Assembly: GCA_013433145.1 (NCBI GenBank)
Contig: CM024181.1
Coordinates: forward strand, 7,564,001 to 7,628,000
DNA from: Ascaris suum
Taxonomy: Eukaryota; Nematoda; Chromadorea; Rhabditida; Ascarididae
DNA length: 64,000 nt
Direction: 5' to 3'
The notes beneath the pieces were generated by a model, which was not told the origin of the DNA, did no database searches, and saw only the letters and a program-made list of their open reading frames with translations. A program made the translations under genes and the position numbers. Below, piece by piece: positions 43,681 through 61,459 of this stretch (position 1 is its first letter; each line of letters starts with the position of its first letter).

Positions 43681-44905
43681 CTAAAGATTTATATCAAAAA
43701 TCGCTTATGGCAATTTGCAAATTCAGAGAAATCATTCGAAATTTTTATCGATTATTTAACAATTATTTATTTGTTTGAGAAATTTGCAATATCTCCAAAA
43801 AAAAGATTCAAATTTTTTGCAATATTTATTTTTAAACGCACTTTTTAAATATTCATTTTGTAGAGAATTATATATGCAAAATTTGCCTCATTAGCGCTCT
43901 TGATTATTGAAAAAAAAATTTCAATTAATTTATGCGGCGGAAATTTTCGTCTATCATCTTCTTATCATCGTTCTTTCTCTACAACTTAATTTAACTCTCG
44001 CAAAATCGAACTCCTCACAACTTCAATCTCAATGTCACCTTCTCTCCACTCATCTCCTCTATTGTAACGATAGGGAATAGGTGATTTTGAGAATGAAGCA
44101 AGTTGGAAAGCATGTTTTGCCACTCATATATGAAAAAGAAGACGGTTCAAATCGATTACATGCTTTGTGGGGAAAATATCGTTGCTCTTAGCAATAGCAA
44201 TACATGAGTTGCAATTTGAAATTTCAGGATCGCATCTGATCAATCGTTTAATTTATACTGAACAGTACACTTATTATTTCTCTGTTATACTAATTATTAA
44301 ACGCTCAAGTAAACAAGTCGGAAGTGAGAACAACGAATGTTAAAACCTTTCTTTGAGAGAAAGGATAAAAAGGTTTGTCATCCTTTATAATAGGCATATT
44401 TTCTGGAACAGAAAATTCACCTATTCGTTATTCCTGGATTTCAAGATGTCGCCATCGGATGTTATATTTTTGCAACCTTCGAGACGGAGTTCTTCCGCTT
44501 AATAAGCTTTTATATTCATAGTATTCCTTCAAGAGATATTTTGTTGATGTCAATGGTGCGAGTAATCAACCACAATAAAAATTGATTTATTTTTTTTTGT
44601 GTTTTGATGTTTCGATTTAAGACGTCACCATCATACCATTGAAAGAGTTTAAATAAAAGACTTTCTAGAAGTAAACATGACCATGAGAACGTGCAAGATC
44701 ACTAACGATTTCATCTTCATCTGACAATGGGGCTCTGAAGTTTCTTACTGAGGGTACTCTCGTAAAAACAATACAGCAAATCGCATTATTCGCGAGTTGA
44801 TTATTCTGAAAGTAGATAAACATGAAACGTTGAAGGTAAACCATTTTATAGCGTACTGACTTCCTTGAGGTAAGAAGTAAATAATACTGCTGCTGGTGAT
44901 TTCAG

Positions 44906-50761
<5,856 letters not shown>

Positions 50762-51655
50762 CATAAAGGTTATCCCATAGTGAAGACGGAGGAAATACAA
50801 TGGAATTTATACGGGATTTTACTTTCATAATGCATAAAGGTAAACAGTTTCTTGATCATTAGTATCTCATTATTGCTAATTTCATCTATAAAGCGATCGT
50901 CACAACTTTTGCTTGATATGGAAATTAGAGTTTATTAAGTTGTGCTGAATTATGACATACCTGGAATTAGAGTTTATTAAGTGCTGAATTATGGGAAATT
51001 TGCTAATTAAAATTTAATTCAAAAATTTTCGCCGAATTTTTTAATTATCATAGTGCATAAATTCATTAAAAATTTCAACGGTTACATAATTTTCGAAATT
51101 AATAATGTACATTGCATATTTTTATTAAAATATGAAGCAAAAAATGTATCAACGGTATAAAAATTCTGCTGAAAACATTGCATATCTTCAGTTTTCGATA
51201 TAGGTCATTTAATGGAATCTGGATTTTAGTCGGGCTTGGATTTTTTTTAACTTCATTTTTTTTTATTCGGAATTTCTCAACTTTATTTCGATTTTTTCGG
51301 CTATGCCCCGAACAAAATACAAGATTTATTATTTAAGGAATATCGATGGCTTTAAAAAAAAGAAATTAATTGTGATTTCGAAAAATATCAATTGTAGTCG
51401 AAAATTTTTCCTCACATCCGTTGGACTCTTTTCATGATTGGAAACTACCAATTTCTGGATGAGCTAGGGGGGCCTAGACTTATAATTATTCGGGAAAACC
51501 GATTCTTGCACTAGTTCGAGCTTCTAAAGTCAAAGCTCGAGCTTTTTATTAGCTAAAGAGTTAGTTAGCGTTAAATTATAAGTTGAATGAACGTTTAAAA
51601 TTCCCGCATTTATTTGCAAACTAATGCAGCTGTAAATTTATCGCATGGAATAAGC

Positions 51656-51760
51656 ATGAGGCAGAAGGCGACCGAAAAGCAAATATCGTCGCCAAAGGAA
51701 GGAGTTGAATACGCCGGCTATGTTGCAGATTATTTAAGAGCTCGTTTTCCGCCTCAGTGA
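51656..51760 (+). CDS. Candidate 34-residue small ORF
   Basis: ATG to TGA, 34 residues, in a patch of noticeably higher G+C. The text looks coding (MRQKATEKQISSPKEG, then VEYAGYVADYLRARFPPQ). The frame is open upstream to 51600 or so without another Met. It could be a free small protein, or the last part of an exon whose start is unspliced upstream (an AG, from taatgcag, lies about 25 nt before the ATG). A two-codon upstream ORF (ATGGAATAA) precedes it. No homolog is recognised. Confidence 0.3.
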   Translation: MRQKATEKQISSPKEGVEYAGYVADYLRARFPPQ

Positions 51761-53650
51761 TTTTCTGCCACTTTGACTGTTTGTTTATAGGAATCGAATG
51801 TATAATTCTTTATTTCTTTAAGTAAATATTTTCATTAATGAGGGTGATTTATTTTGAACTTGTACGATGAAGTAAGTTAAATTGTAAAATCTTTGCGAGT
51901 ATAATCTATCGTCTCTATAACTTTTACTTGTTATATATTTTACGAGTATATATTATTTTCGATGCTTGATTAATCAATCAATCATTTCTCACTTATAAAT
52001 CTCTAAGTTTTTCTTTTTTTTTATTGACATTTATTCAAAAATCTATATATTTGGTTGAACGTTAGTACTAGCATATAAAAGTTCGACCCATAAAAACTCG
52101 TCATATTGACCTGTAATTTTTTCTCGACGGAATGCAGAAAATGAAATCGACAGATAGAGAATGGGGCTAGTGAAATAAGAACTCCACTATTTATAGGGTT
52201 TACTAGAGAATTGCATAGGAAATATCGAATCATCGAATTCTGCTTGGTATTACAACGAAACTGCTTTGTTCCCAACAACGTTAATACTAATACCAAATAG
52301 ATAACGAGGTGATAAAGTTATTCATAGGCATAACGACGAACAAAGTGCATATCCATGGGAGAAATACAACAATACACTGAAGAGAAGAAGTAAAAAAATT
52401 TCTCGAAAAGCTTACCGTCCTCCTCAAGAAAGTATATTGAGGTGCACTTTATCTATCGTACAAATAAGTGATAATTTGGGTAGTGGTGTAAAGGTATTTA
52501 TGAATGACCTGATTTACCTGAAAATATACCGACCATTAAACGACTTTCCCATGAATAATTCCCGCCTCCCATTCCGCTTTAATTGATTATATTTATAGAA
52601 TCTGAACACTTGTGAAAATAAACGCCATTTAATGCATGTTGATCACAGATAGGAGTATCTTCGCAAATTTCCTGATGAGATTATTGCATTTTAAAATTGA
52701 TGACATGGTGGTCTTCGTGTTACAATTGACTCGAATTTTTATTGCACGTTGGAATCTTTTTTTTTTTAATTCCTAAGAAATCGTCGAGAATTGTAAATGA
52801 TAGTGTCGATGCTCTACAGTATAGATCGATCTCTCGACTGTTATCGTAATGCTTTCAATGCATACTGTTCACTTGTATTACAGTAATGCACCGTCGTATA
52901 GTCACTCATATTATATTCACTTAAATCTTCCTTAGCGCCTATCGGTCTGTTTATGTTACAAGGGAAAAAATCTTCAATTTCGAATCATTGAAATACCGCA
53001 AGCTTAATTTTAAGTTTATCATCGATTTTAAGAGAAAAGAGAAAAAAGAATAAAATGGTCGATTGATTGTTCGACGATATTTTTCCTCTCATAGTTTTTG
53101 AGTTGGTCGTTGAAATGATCGATGTAGATATGATTGTCAGCTAGATAGGAAAATATTTACCACAATCTAACATTTTATGAAATATTTTCAATGAAAATAT
53201 TTTAGAAATTGATGAAAATTTTTTGAGATTTTTAAAAATCGTTATGATTTTCGTTTTTTTTTTCTTTTAGGCGAATTCCATTGATCAAATTTTCCCCTCT
53301 TTTTCCCCGTTTTTGCAAGCGTTGTTTTCCGCATTACCTTTTTTTTTTTTTTTAAATGCTTTCCACCTCAGATTTCTTTGTACAATCTAGCGATGGTGCC
53401 AATTGATAGTTGTCCTTTCCGTTTATTAATTCATCGTTTTATATTTACAGCGTATGATTATGAGTATATTTTACCTATATGAGACGTTGAATAGCTAAAG
53501 AAATAAATTAACTAATTAAGCGGTGTATGAAAATCGCTCGTTGATAAATATAACTCTGATATGTAAATTAGTCAAATATTACAGAGGAGATCTCAATATA
53601 GTACAGATAATATCCATCAAATTTCGCACCTTTTTTTCTCGAATTGAAAC

Positions 53651-53940
53651 TATCAGACAAGCAGGCAGGCAAACCGACAGACATCTACATACGCATGAGC
53701 ACAACATGGATGAGTAAACTGTAAACTGTAAAAAATATTAGTAAACCTTTTACCTATAGATTAAACCTTTTACAAAAAAAAAAAAACTTTTTTGACAAAA
53801 AAAGGCAGGCAAACCGACAAAAAAATTAAACCTAAATATTAGTAAAACCTTTTACCTATAGTAATTTATGAGTAAACTGTAAAGAAAACGCATAATAAAC
53901 ACAAAACATTAGATATTAGTAAAACCTATAGATTTGAAAA
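53651..53940. repeat. CAGA patch with nested direct duplications
   Basis: The 17-bp text AGGCAGGCAAACCGACA occurs at 53663 and again at 53803. GTAAAACCTTTTACCTATAG and ATGAGTAAACTGTAAA also recur within 250 bp. This is a rearranged local repeat. Confidence 0.8.
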
Positions 53941-54683
53941 TTGCTAGACATAATTAGAATATAATTCATGAATGTCTATAAATAATATGAGAGAGGAGAA
54001 AAGCGAAACGAAACAACTTCCGACGGATGGATACGATTCCAGTGCTTCATGTCGTTACTTAAATCTGGTTAAATCTCCGACTTTAATGTTCTATGGCAAA
54101 TTGTTGTTATAGATCGTAGAAAACTTTGCGCTCAAAACAATATTCAATAAACGCACATGGATAGCGTTCTATTTGATAGATATACTTCATTTGCATATGT
54201 GAGGGGGAGCAGGGAATCAGTGGCTCAGTCACAACATAACCCAATGCCCGATCCAGAGAATAGGATGGTGACTATGGCATAGCCAACTGGCTAAGAAACT
54301 GAAGAATCCATGATCACCTTTTTGTATGTTTCCAAGTTTTTGTGTAAAATTATAACCAATTGCATGCTAGAAACTCAAAATGTGCGGAATTGGATTTGCA
54401 TGCATGGGCTCATGGATTTCACATCCATGCGATGAGGCCATGGATTCTATGTTTGCATGGCAGAGCCGCGGATCACATCAACGTCGTGTCCAAAAATTTG
54501 GAATTTCCCATTTACGCAGCTAATGATCCATGGATTGCCCATCTCGCAGATAACATTTTCTCATTTTCCTGGAAGCTGTAGACGGTTCGCAATTTTTCTT
54601 GGAGTCACGGATATCGTACGATGAATTTCGAAGAACGCTATCGATTGTTTTGTTTATTTTATGACCGTTGAAGTTTAATTATC

Positions 54684-54693
54684 AATGTTTCAG
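54684..54693 (+). promoter_or_regulatory. Probable spliced-leader (or 5' UTR) acceptor of bystin
   Basis: The T-run and CAG (AG at 54692-54693) lies 10 nt before the bystin ATG and fits the nematode trans-splice acceptor pattern. A cis-intron in the 5' UTR is the alternative. Confidence 0.5.
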
Positions 54694-54703
54694 ATTTCTA
54701 CAA

Positions 54704-57700
54704 ATGGGTAAAAAAATCAAATCAGGTGCCGGTGATCTAGTATGCGCATCGGCATTACCTTTGGATCAACAAATCGAAAGATCTAACGTCGAATCACAAA
54801 GGGATACTCCACGCGTAAAGCAACGAAATTTGAAGCGTGCAAACCCGATGATGAGGTATGCAAAAAAGAAGTTTTTTGCATAATCGGTAAAGAATTTAAG
54901 AAAAATCTAATTCAATGCCCAATTTTTTATTATCAAGTTGTAGTCAAGTTTTATGGAGAATTTTATACGTTTCATTATTTCTGAGATTAATTTTTTTTTT
55001 TGAAAAACAGTTTCATCTCTAGCCACTACTTCCAGGAATGGGAAGTTCGAATGAAATCTTAACTCTCCGGAAAAAATGCCTTATTTAAGGTGCATTTTGT
55101 AATTGGAAGATTTCAATTGTTGCTTCTCTTCTATCTTCTTTGAATTGCATTTCGGGTTTTCCTTTTCTCCATCAAGAGAGAGGATTTAAATTTCCGGTTT
55201 AAAGAAATGAATTCTAAGAGGTTTGCTTGCTGGTCAACTCATCTGAAGAGTGGGCATTTATTTTTATTTATTTGGGAAAGAATTGTTTCTATTATGCAAA
55301 ATTCATAGTTCATAGAGGCATTTTTCTTGTTTAAGTAGATCGGCGTTTGCTAGCGAAATTCATTCGTTACCATGACCCGAAATGAAATATGGTCTTTTTT
55401 TGTGCGTTGCTTACCGTATTTCCGACTTTATAAGCCTTCCCCGAATATATCTCCATATGAAGAAGTTGTGAAAGCCATATGCATACTCGGAAACAAGGTC
55501 ATCAACGTTGAAATGGAAGTAGGGCCTCGAATTCGCACATGTTGAGCCCAGCATCCGTTGCTCTTGCACATCGAGTTCGGAAAATGGCCAATAAACTTAA
55601 GATGCACGGGCGAAGAAATAAATAATTTACTGCCACATATCTTACCAATATCGTGCAAATCTTCCCTAATCGTATCCTTCCCAAGACGATTTCCTTTTGA
55701 AGTTCGTATACAGAATACAGGTTGTTCGATCCTCTTTATGGGCTACCTCCGTTGAATATGCTGGTCTTTACCATTATCCCGCGGTTGGACGATGGAAATA
55801 CTAGGATGTTTTATTTTTGCAGAAATTAAGGCAGAGATGTAGTGTGATATTCGGCGGAATGTCGTTGTTCCTCATGCAGGGGAATAAAATGAACAGAAAT
55901 ATGGCAGGTGGAGAGGATGAAGAGCACGTTGATTTTTTTTTTAAACAGTGGTAAAGTGAAGTGCTTTGAAAGTGCCTCCTATTCTTACAGGAACCCGGGA
56001 AGGAGTGTCTTAAGTCCAACTCATATTTTGGTGGATAAACGATCATGTGGGGGGAGGATGGGGGGGGGGAGGGGGAGGAGTTTATGGAGAGAAATAGATT
56101 TTTCAAATAGTCGATTAATTCGTGGAGAAATGGTGCGGCGATATTAATTTTTTATTTTTTTTTAAATTGCTATTTTGATATATAATTTCGAGCTGTAAGG
56201 GATTTTTTAGTACATCAGTGGTGATTTATCGGCGAAAATTTTGAGTACAGCACGTAAGCAACGATATGAAGAGGAAGGTGATGGAGCTATGGCTAGTGCT
56301 GCTGATGCTGCAAAACGGTTAGTGCTAGTGTTTTTCAATTTTTAGTTTAATTCAAAAGATGGTCGTTGATTTAGTGATTCAGGTTTTCCTCGGAATGTAT
56401 TTAGAAAGTTCGATGATGGAAACATAGAGTATGGTTTTTTTTTGCCGTAATTATGCAGGATTATAACAGACAACTGCGAAAGAGAGTTGTATACTTCCAC
56501 ACAAATAGTCTTTAGAAAATCGAATTTGGAAAATGATGGAGGCATAAATATGAAATATGGGGTGGGGATCAGAGCCTATCTCAAAAATTCTATGAGGTGG
56601 AACGTTTGAGAGGTTATTGCTTCCGATTAGGTTCGTTTTAGTTTTGGAACGCTTCAATGAATTTTTTTGTTTTCGTTTAAGAAATGTCTGCTTCCTTTCC
56701 TCACCCCGCTAATTCCCGTTCCTCTATCTCCCTCTTTCTGTCTCTTCCTTATCTCATCTCTTTTCTCCTCTTTGTCGCGTATTCGTCTCATCTGTAAAAA
56801 TTCGCATTCAATTAAAAAAAAAACTTTCATTTTCCACAATTTTTAAACGTTTAAACCATATATAGAAAGAAGTTTCATAGAATGCATTAAAAAAAAGTTC
56901 GTTAAATTGGGCACATATAAGCGGGACAAGAAGAGTGATGTGCTCATTGTGGATTCTTTTGTTTATTGATTTGCCGTTTTTTTAAGCTCTTCGTTAAAGC
57001 ATTCTTGCATGTTGTTGTTAAAGTGCATCGTGTTTTATTGAAGATTAGGAGTTACAATTTTGCACTAATTGCTTTTTTCATTATTTCTTTTATATTTCTC
57101 GTTTTTTTTTAAACGTTTTTGCGGAAAATTTTGTTAGAATATCCGGATGTTTTATTTTTGTTAGAATGTGTCGATTTTCTTATAGAGTCAATTTGAACTT
57201 TGACCCTCTTTTTTCTTTGCGTGAATGACATCCTATGCAACAGTTATGCCTAGGGATAGGACTGATACTTTTGGTATTTATATTTTGATTATGGGTTATA
57301 GAAGAAAGAGAGCTGATTGGGAAAGCTATTGAGGCTTCAGTTTCGGATTGCTTGGAGAGAGAGGGAGGTGCTGATGTTTTGGTCCATAAGAATGCCGTGA
57401 TTTGCAGCAGTCTAAGTGAAATGAAGCATTTAAACAGTAATGTAGTCAATAAATTTAGTATGGGCAAATGAGATAGTTGTGAACCTGAAGAAATTATTCA
57501 GGTGGATTTGTTGAGATTAAGGGCAAAGGACACATACTTCCGGGCGATAACTAATTAACTGATTCGCTTTTGCAATCGCTAGAAATTTCTTTCGCCTCAG
57601 TTTTGGCAAGTAAGTTTAAGGCAGGGGCCAAATTTGTGAATATTTGAAGTGGTCAGGCGACAGTTCCATACGTTGTATCCAAAATGACAAGGTAATTTTC

Positions 57701-60700
57701 AATGGTATGAAGTTAGAAAAAAGTTACTTGGATGAGCGCATTGAAGGTATAGGATGGATGGATGGAAGATATTCAAATATTCGGCGTTAGTAGATAATGA
57801 AGGACGGATTGGGGAGTGGGGCGGTGTGATTGTATTCTTATGGATTTTATTTTTATAGTAAATGAATGTATTCACAGAATGAGGAAAGTGAGCCTTGGTG
57901 CTGGCAGCGATGGATCGGTATCGGATGATGAGGATCACGCTTCGGATTTTGAGGATTATGACGATTCAGTTGTGGTATATTTTGGGCCTTTTTTTGAATC
58001 GTGTAGCTCATTGGTTCTCTTTGCAGAGAGACTTTAGTTGTTGACCTATGTATATTAAAAGCTGTTCTCTCTTCTTAACGCTGCATTGGAGGAATTCAAA
58101 GTTTTTGATGATTTGTGTGTGGGTGGACTGTATAGCAAGGTAATGATTGATAAAGACGCGTACAGCTGTAAACTGCTAATATTTTTTGAGGTTTATTTGA
58201 AACGTTTCGTCTACGTTTATGAAAACTTCGATTTTTATTAGTTCGCGTTTTTCAAATTTGTTTATTTATTGGTCCATATATGGAAAATAGATTGCATTAT
58301 ATATGGAAAACATATACATATGTGTACTGAATTATTTTTTAATGCATTTTTTGTTTTTATAACGTTTTACTGCATCTTTTATTAGCGTTCTAGTTTCATC
58401 GTAATAATATTATAGGTCATTGATCCAAAAGATGAGGCAGCAATGGAGAAATTTTTGATAAAGAAAGATGAACCGGCACAAAAGACCTTATTCGAGATCA
58501 TACAGGAGAAAATCGATCAAAAGAAATTCGAAATGGAAACACAAATGTCACAAATTGGGGACGATGTGGCGGTATGATGTTTAAATCTAATAATTGCATC
58601 GAGTTTTTAATTTATTATTTGGTGTATTTTAGTGAATAAATCAATTCCGATATCAAAGTTGAGTTCTTTTCGGGGAATTGAAATTGCTGAAATAGTTTTT
58701 TTTTCTTCATAGTTAAATTAATTGTTAGTTAAAAGTCGTTTATTATTTATTTTTTTAAATTTTTATATCTAAGGATTAAGCGGATATTTTTCATTTTCTT
58801 TCTCACTCTTTTTCCTGTTTTTGTGGATCTTATTTAAAGGATTGCTTAAAGGAAAGCAGTTTATTTTGGATAGGAAAGGAGAGGGGGGGGGGGGGGAGGA
58901 AGAGGGTTCCATAATTCAAAAGTACTAATGTGGTGGAATTATCATTCGTCTAGCCGGTTCTCTACGAACGCTTCTATCCCTTACGAGAAAATGCTTCATA
59001 GTGCTCCTGGTATATAGAGAGATCGACTTTGCATATTTATGAATAATCAAGGTGTTTGAGTATGAATGGGTATGCTGATTAGCAGAGCGGATTATATCAT
59101 TTCTGATGCTCTTGATATTGCATGAGCTTTTTCTTTTATATTGGTGCTTATTCTCTTCTATTCGTTGATTATATTTTTTGAATAGCGCTGAATCTGTCGA
59201 TAATTTAGTTTTCAGTGCTGGATAATAAAGCAGCAGCACTTTTACATTTCTATTTGGTAGTTGAATATGAGTTTTTGAAATCATTTATTTATTAGTTTCT
59301 TTGTTTGTTTATTAGTTAGTTAGTTTATTTATTTATTTTTATTTTTATTTATTTGTTTATTCATCGTCTTGAAGTGGACAAATGTGGTTATATTTTGTTC
59401 GAAATGATTATCACAAATTTCTATGGTGGGTCATAGTTTTTGTTGTTTCATTTATTGTGATACCTTTTTTAAGGTGAGGAAATTGGATCCTGAAGTGATT
59501 GAGATGTATCATCAGGTCGGCACCGTCCTTTCCACTTATCGAAGTGGCAAAATACCAAAAGCATTCAAGATTATTCCAAAAATGATTAATTGGGAGCAAT
59601 TATTATAGTAAGTTTTCATATACTTTATGCCACCCTCACTTTAAAGATAATCGAAGGTAACCATTTTGTGTGGACCATCTTCTGCTTCTTTTTTCGGAGA
59701 AAATATTTGCTAGGTTTTAAGTGATTTGTAAAAGTGCGCTTCGCCGTTTCTTATAGAATAGGCTGCAGTTGTCAAGGTTTTTTTGGTTGTAGATTGAGAG
59801 ATAATTCGCTGCAAAGTTTGCGATTTCTAGGATAGACCTGTTTTAAGTACCTATTTAGCAGTTGTTGGGGAAGGGGAGGTGAGGGTTGGGGAAGTTCATC
59901 AAGTTGTTTTACTTTCCATTTTCATTAACTGCGAAGCGGAATATGCAAATTGATGCTGTATTTTTATTATTTTTGAATTGTTCATTTCTTCATTTCTTAT
60001 GAGCTCTCGTCAGTCTCAGATATGGCCCACTCAGACTACAGTTGAGCCAAAACCCTATGAAACGTAGTCAAACATGTCCTCAGGCTGTGACTCTGTCGTG
60101 TTTCATGCATCATTTTTCGATCTTTCAGTCTTACAAATCCAGATAAGTGGTCAGCGGCGGCGATGTATCAGGCGACAAGGATGTTTGCGTCCAACTTGAA
60201 TGCAAAGTTGTGTCAGAGGTTGATCTTAGAATTTTCCACATTATTCGCTCTTTTCTTTAATGGAAATATTCGTTTGCAAGAGATAAGCATTCAAGACTTT
60301 AGGTGGAGAAAATTTTTGCTCGCAAGTTTCCCAAGAGGAACACACGTTTTTAATGACAGAAAAACTAATTTTGCTTTTTGAGAGGGAGTTTTGCTGGTCA
60401 CTACTCCCATCTCGGACCTGCTCATCCTCTTTTGGCCTGTCCCCACGTTTGACTGTTACCTTCTCCTAATATGAGCGTCATCGTACTGCAAAGTTTGAAT
60501 TTTTGCGTTCGAATCGATCTTCACATCACCTTCAGGCTTCATGTTGAAACGTTTCTGTGCCTTTCTCTCTCTCTCTTTTTTTTGATACAAGTTTGTAAAC
60601 CAAGCTGCATTTAGTGTCAATCAAGTGGGAGCATGTTTGTGACAGATGTTCTGGTTTTGGAAGCAGATGATTGCTACGAGGCAGTAATCTGTCCTAAAAT

Positions 60701-61382
60701 GGGAGAGGGATGATGGTTTACTTGCTGAAATGTAAGAATTCATTCATAGACGACGAGGAAATAATTCGAAATGACCAATAGATGTGGTCATCGGATGACC
60801 GCTTGACCTCACTGATGTATTTATGTTAAGTTCAGTATATGCATTTTCAGGTTTTATAAGTATGTGTTGTTGCCTCGCCTTCGTGATGATATCGATGAAT
60901 ATAAAAAGTTGAATTTCCATCTCTATCAAGCTCTTCATAAGGCAACCTATAAGCCACAGGCTTTTTTCAAAGGCATTATTTTACCGTTATGTGAGGTGAG
61001 GTACCATTTTTAGGGTTTTTTTGTTTTAAGAGTTATATAATTTCAAAGAGGTAGTTTTGAAAGGTGTGCTTTGCACTTTATCTCTCTTTTTTTAAATTTT
61101 CTTAAAATGTTTTCGGTTTTTTTCCAATTCGATCGTTAGTCAGGTGGTTCCGCGTAACCGTCGATTCGATTAGAGGATCAAATTACTGTGTTAGATATGT
61201 AATATCCGTTAATGGATTAGCAACTAAATTATTGAAGTTTTCCCTTATTCGCGATTTTATTTAACACATTATTCTAATGTATATGTTCAGAAAAAAGAAC
61301 AGCTGTTATAGAAAAAATAAAACATCGGCGCAAATAAAAGTAAGGTTGGGAGCGATGATCACGTTAAAGGATATTCTTTATT

Positions 61383-61459
<77 letters not shown>

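Larger units (their letters stand above)
37457..44905. other. Intergenic with exon-like fragments, no proven gene
   Basis: AT-rich DNA upstream of the carrier. Apart from the tracts and the tRNA relic listed separately, it holds an AATGCAA-rich degenerate repeat (43380-43680). Minus-strand exon-like pieces lie at 42863-42885, 42713-42827 and about 42450. Plus-strand exon-like pieces lie at 42021-42116 and 44093-44191. The carrier's missing first exon should lie here. Confidence 0.35.
50762..54703. other. Carrier-bystin spacer
   Basis: About 3.9 kb, both neighbours on the plus strand. It holds the carrier 3' UTR, a direct duplication (AATTAGAGTTTATTAAG, about 50923 and 50965) and an 8-bp-stem hairpin (TCGAGCTT/AAGCTCGA, 51516-51540). 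It also holds the small ORF at 51656, a CAGA repeat patch with nested duplication (53651-53940) and a CATGG/GCATG-rich stretch (54360-54540). Too long for a typical nematode operon gap. Confidence 0.5.

Noticed and set aside
55801..56147. Overlapping frames on both strands near 55.8-56.1 kb
   Set aside because: They lie in bystin intron 1 over a G-rich tract and have no splice support.
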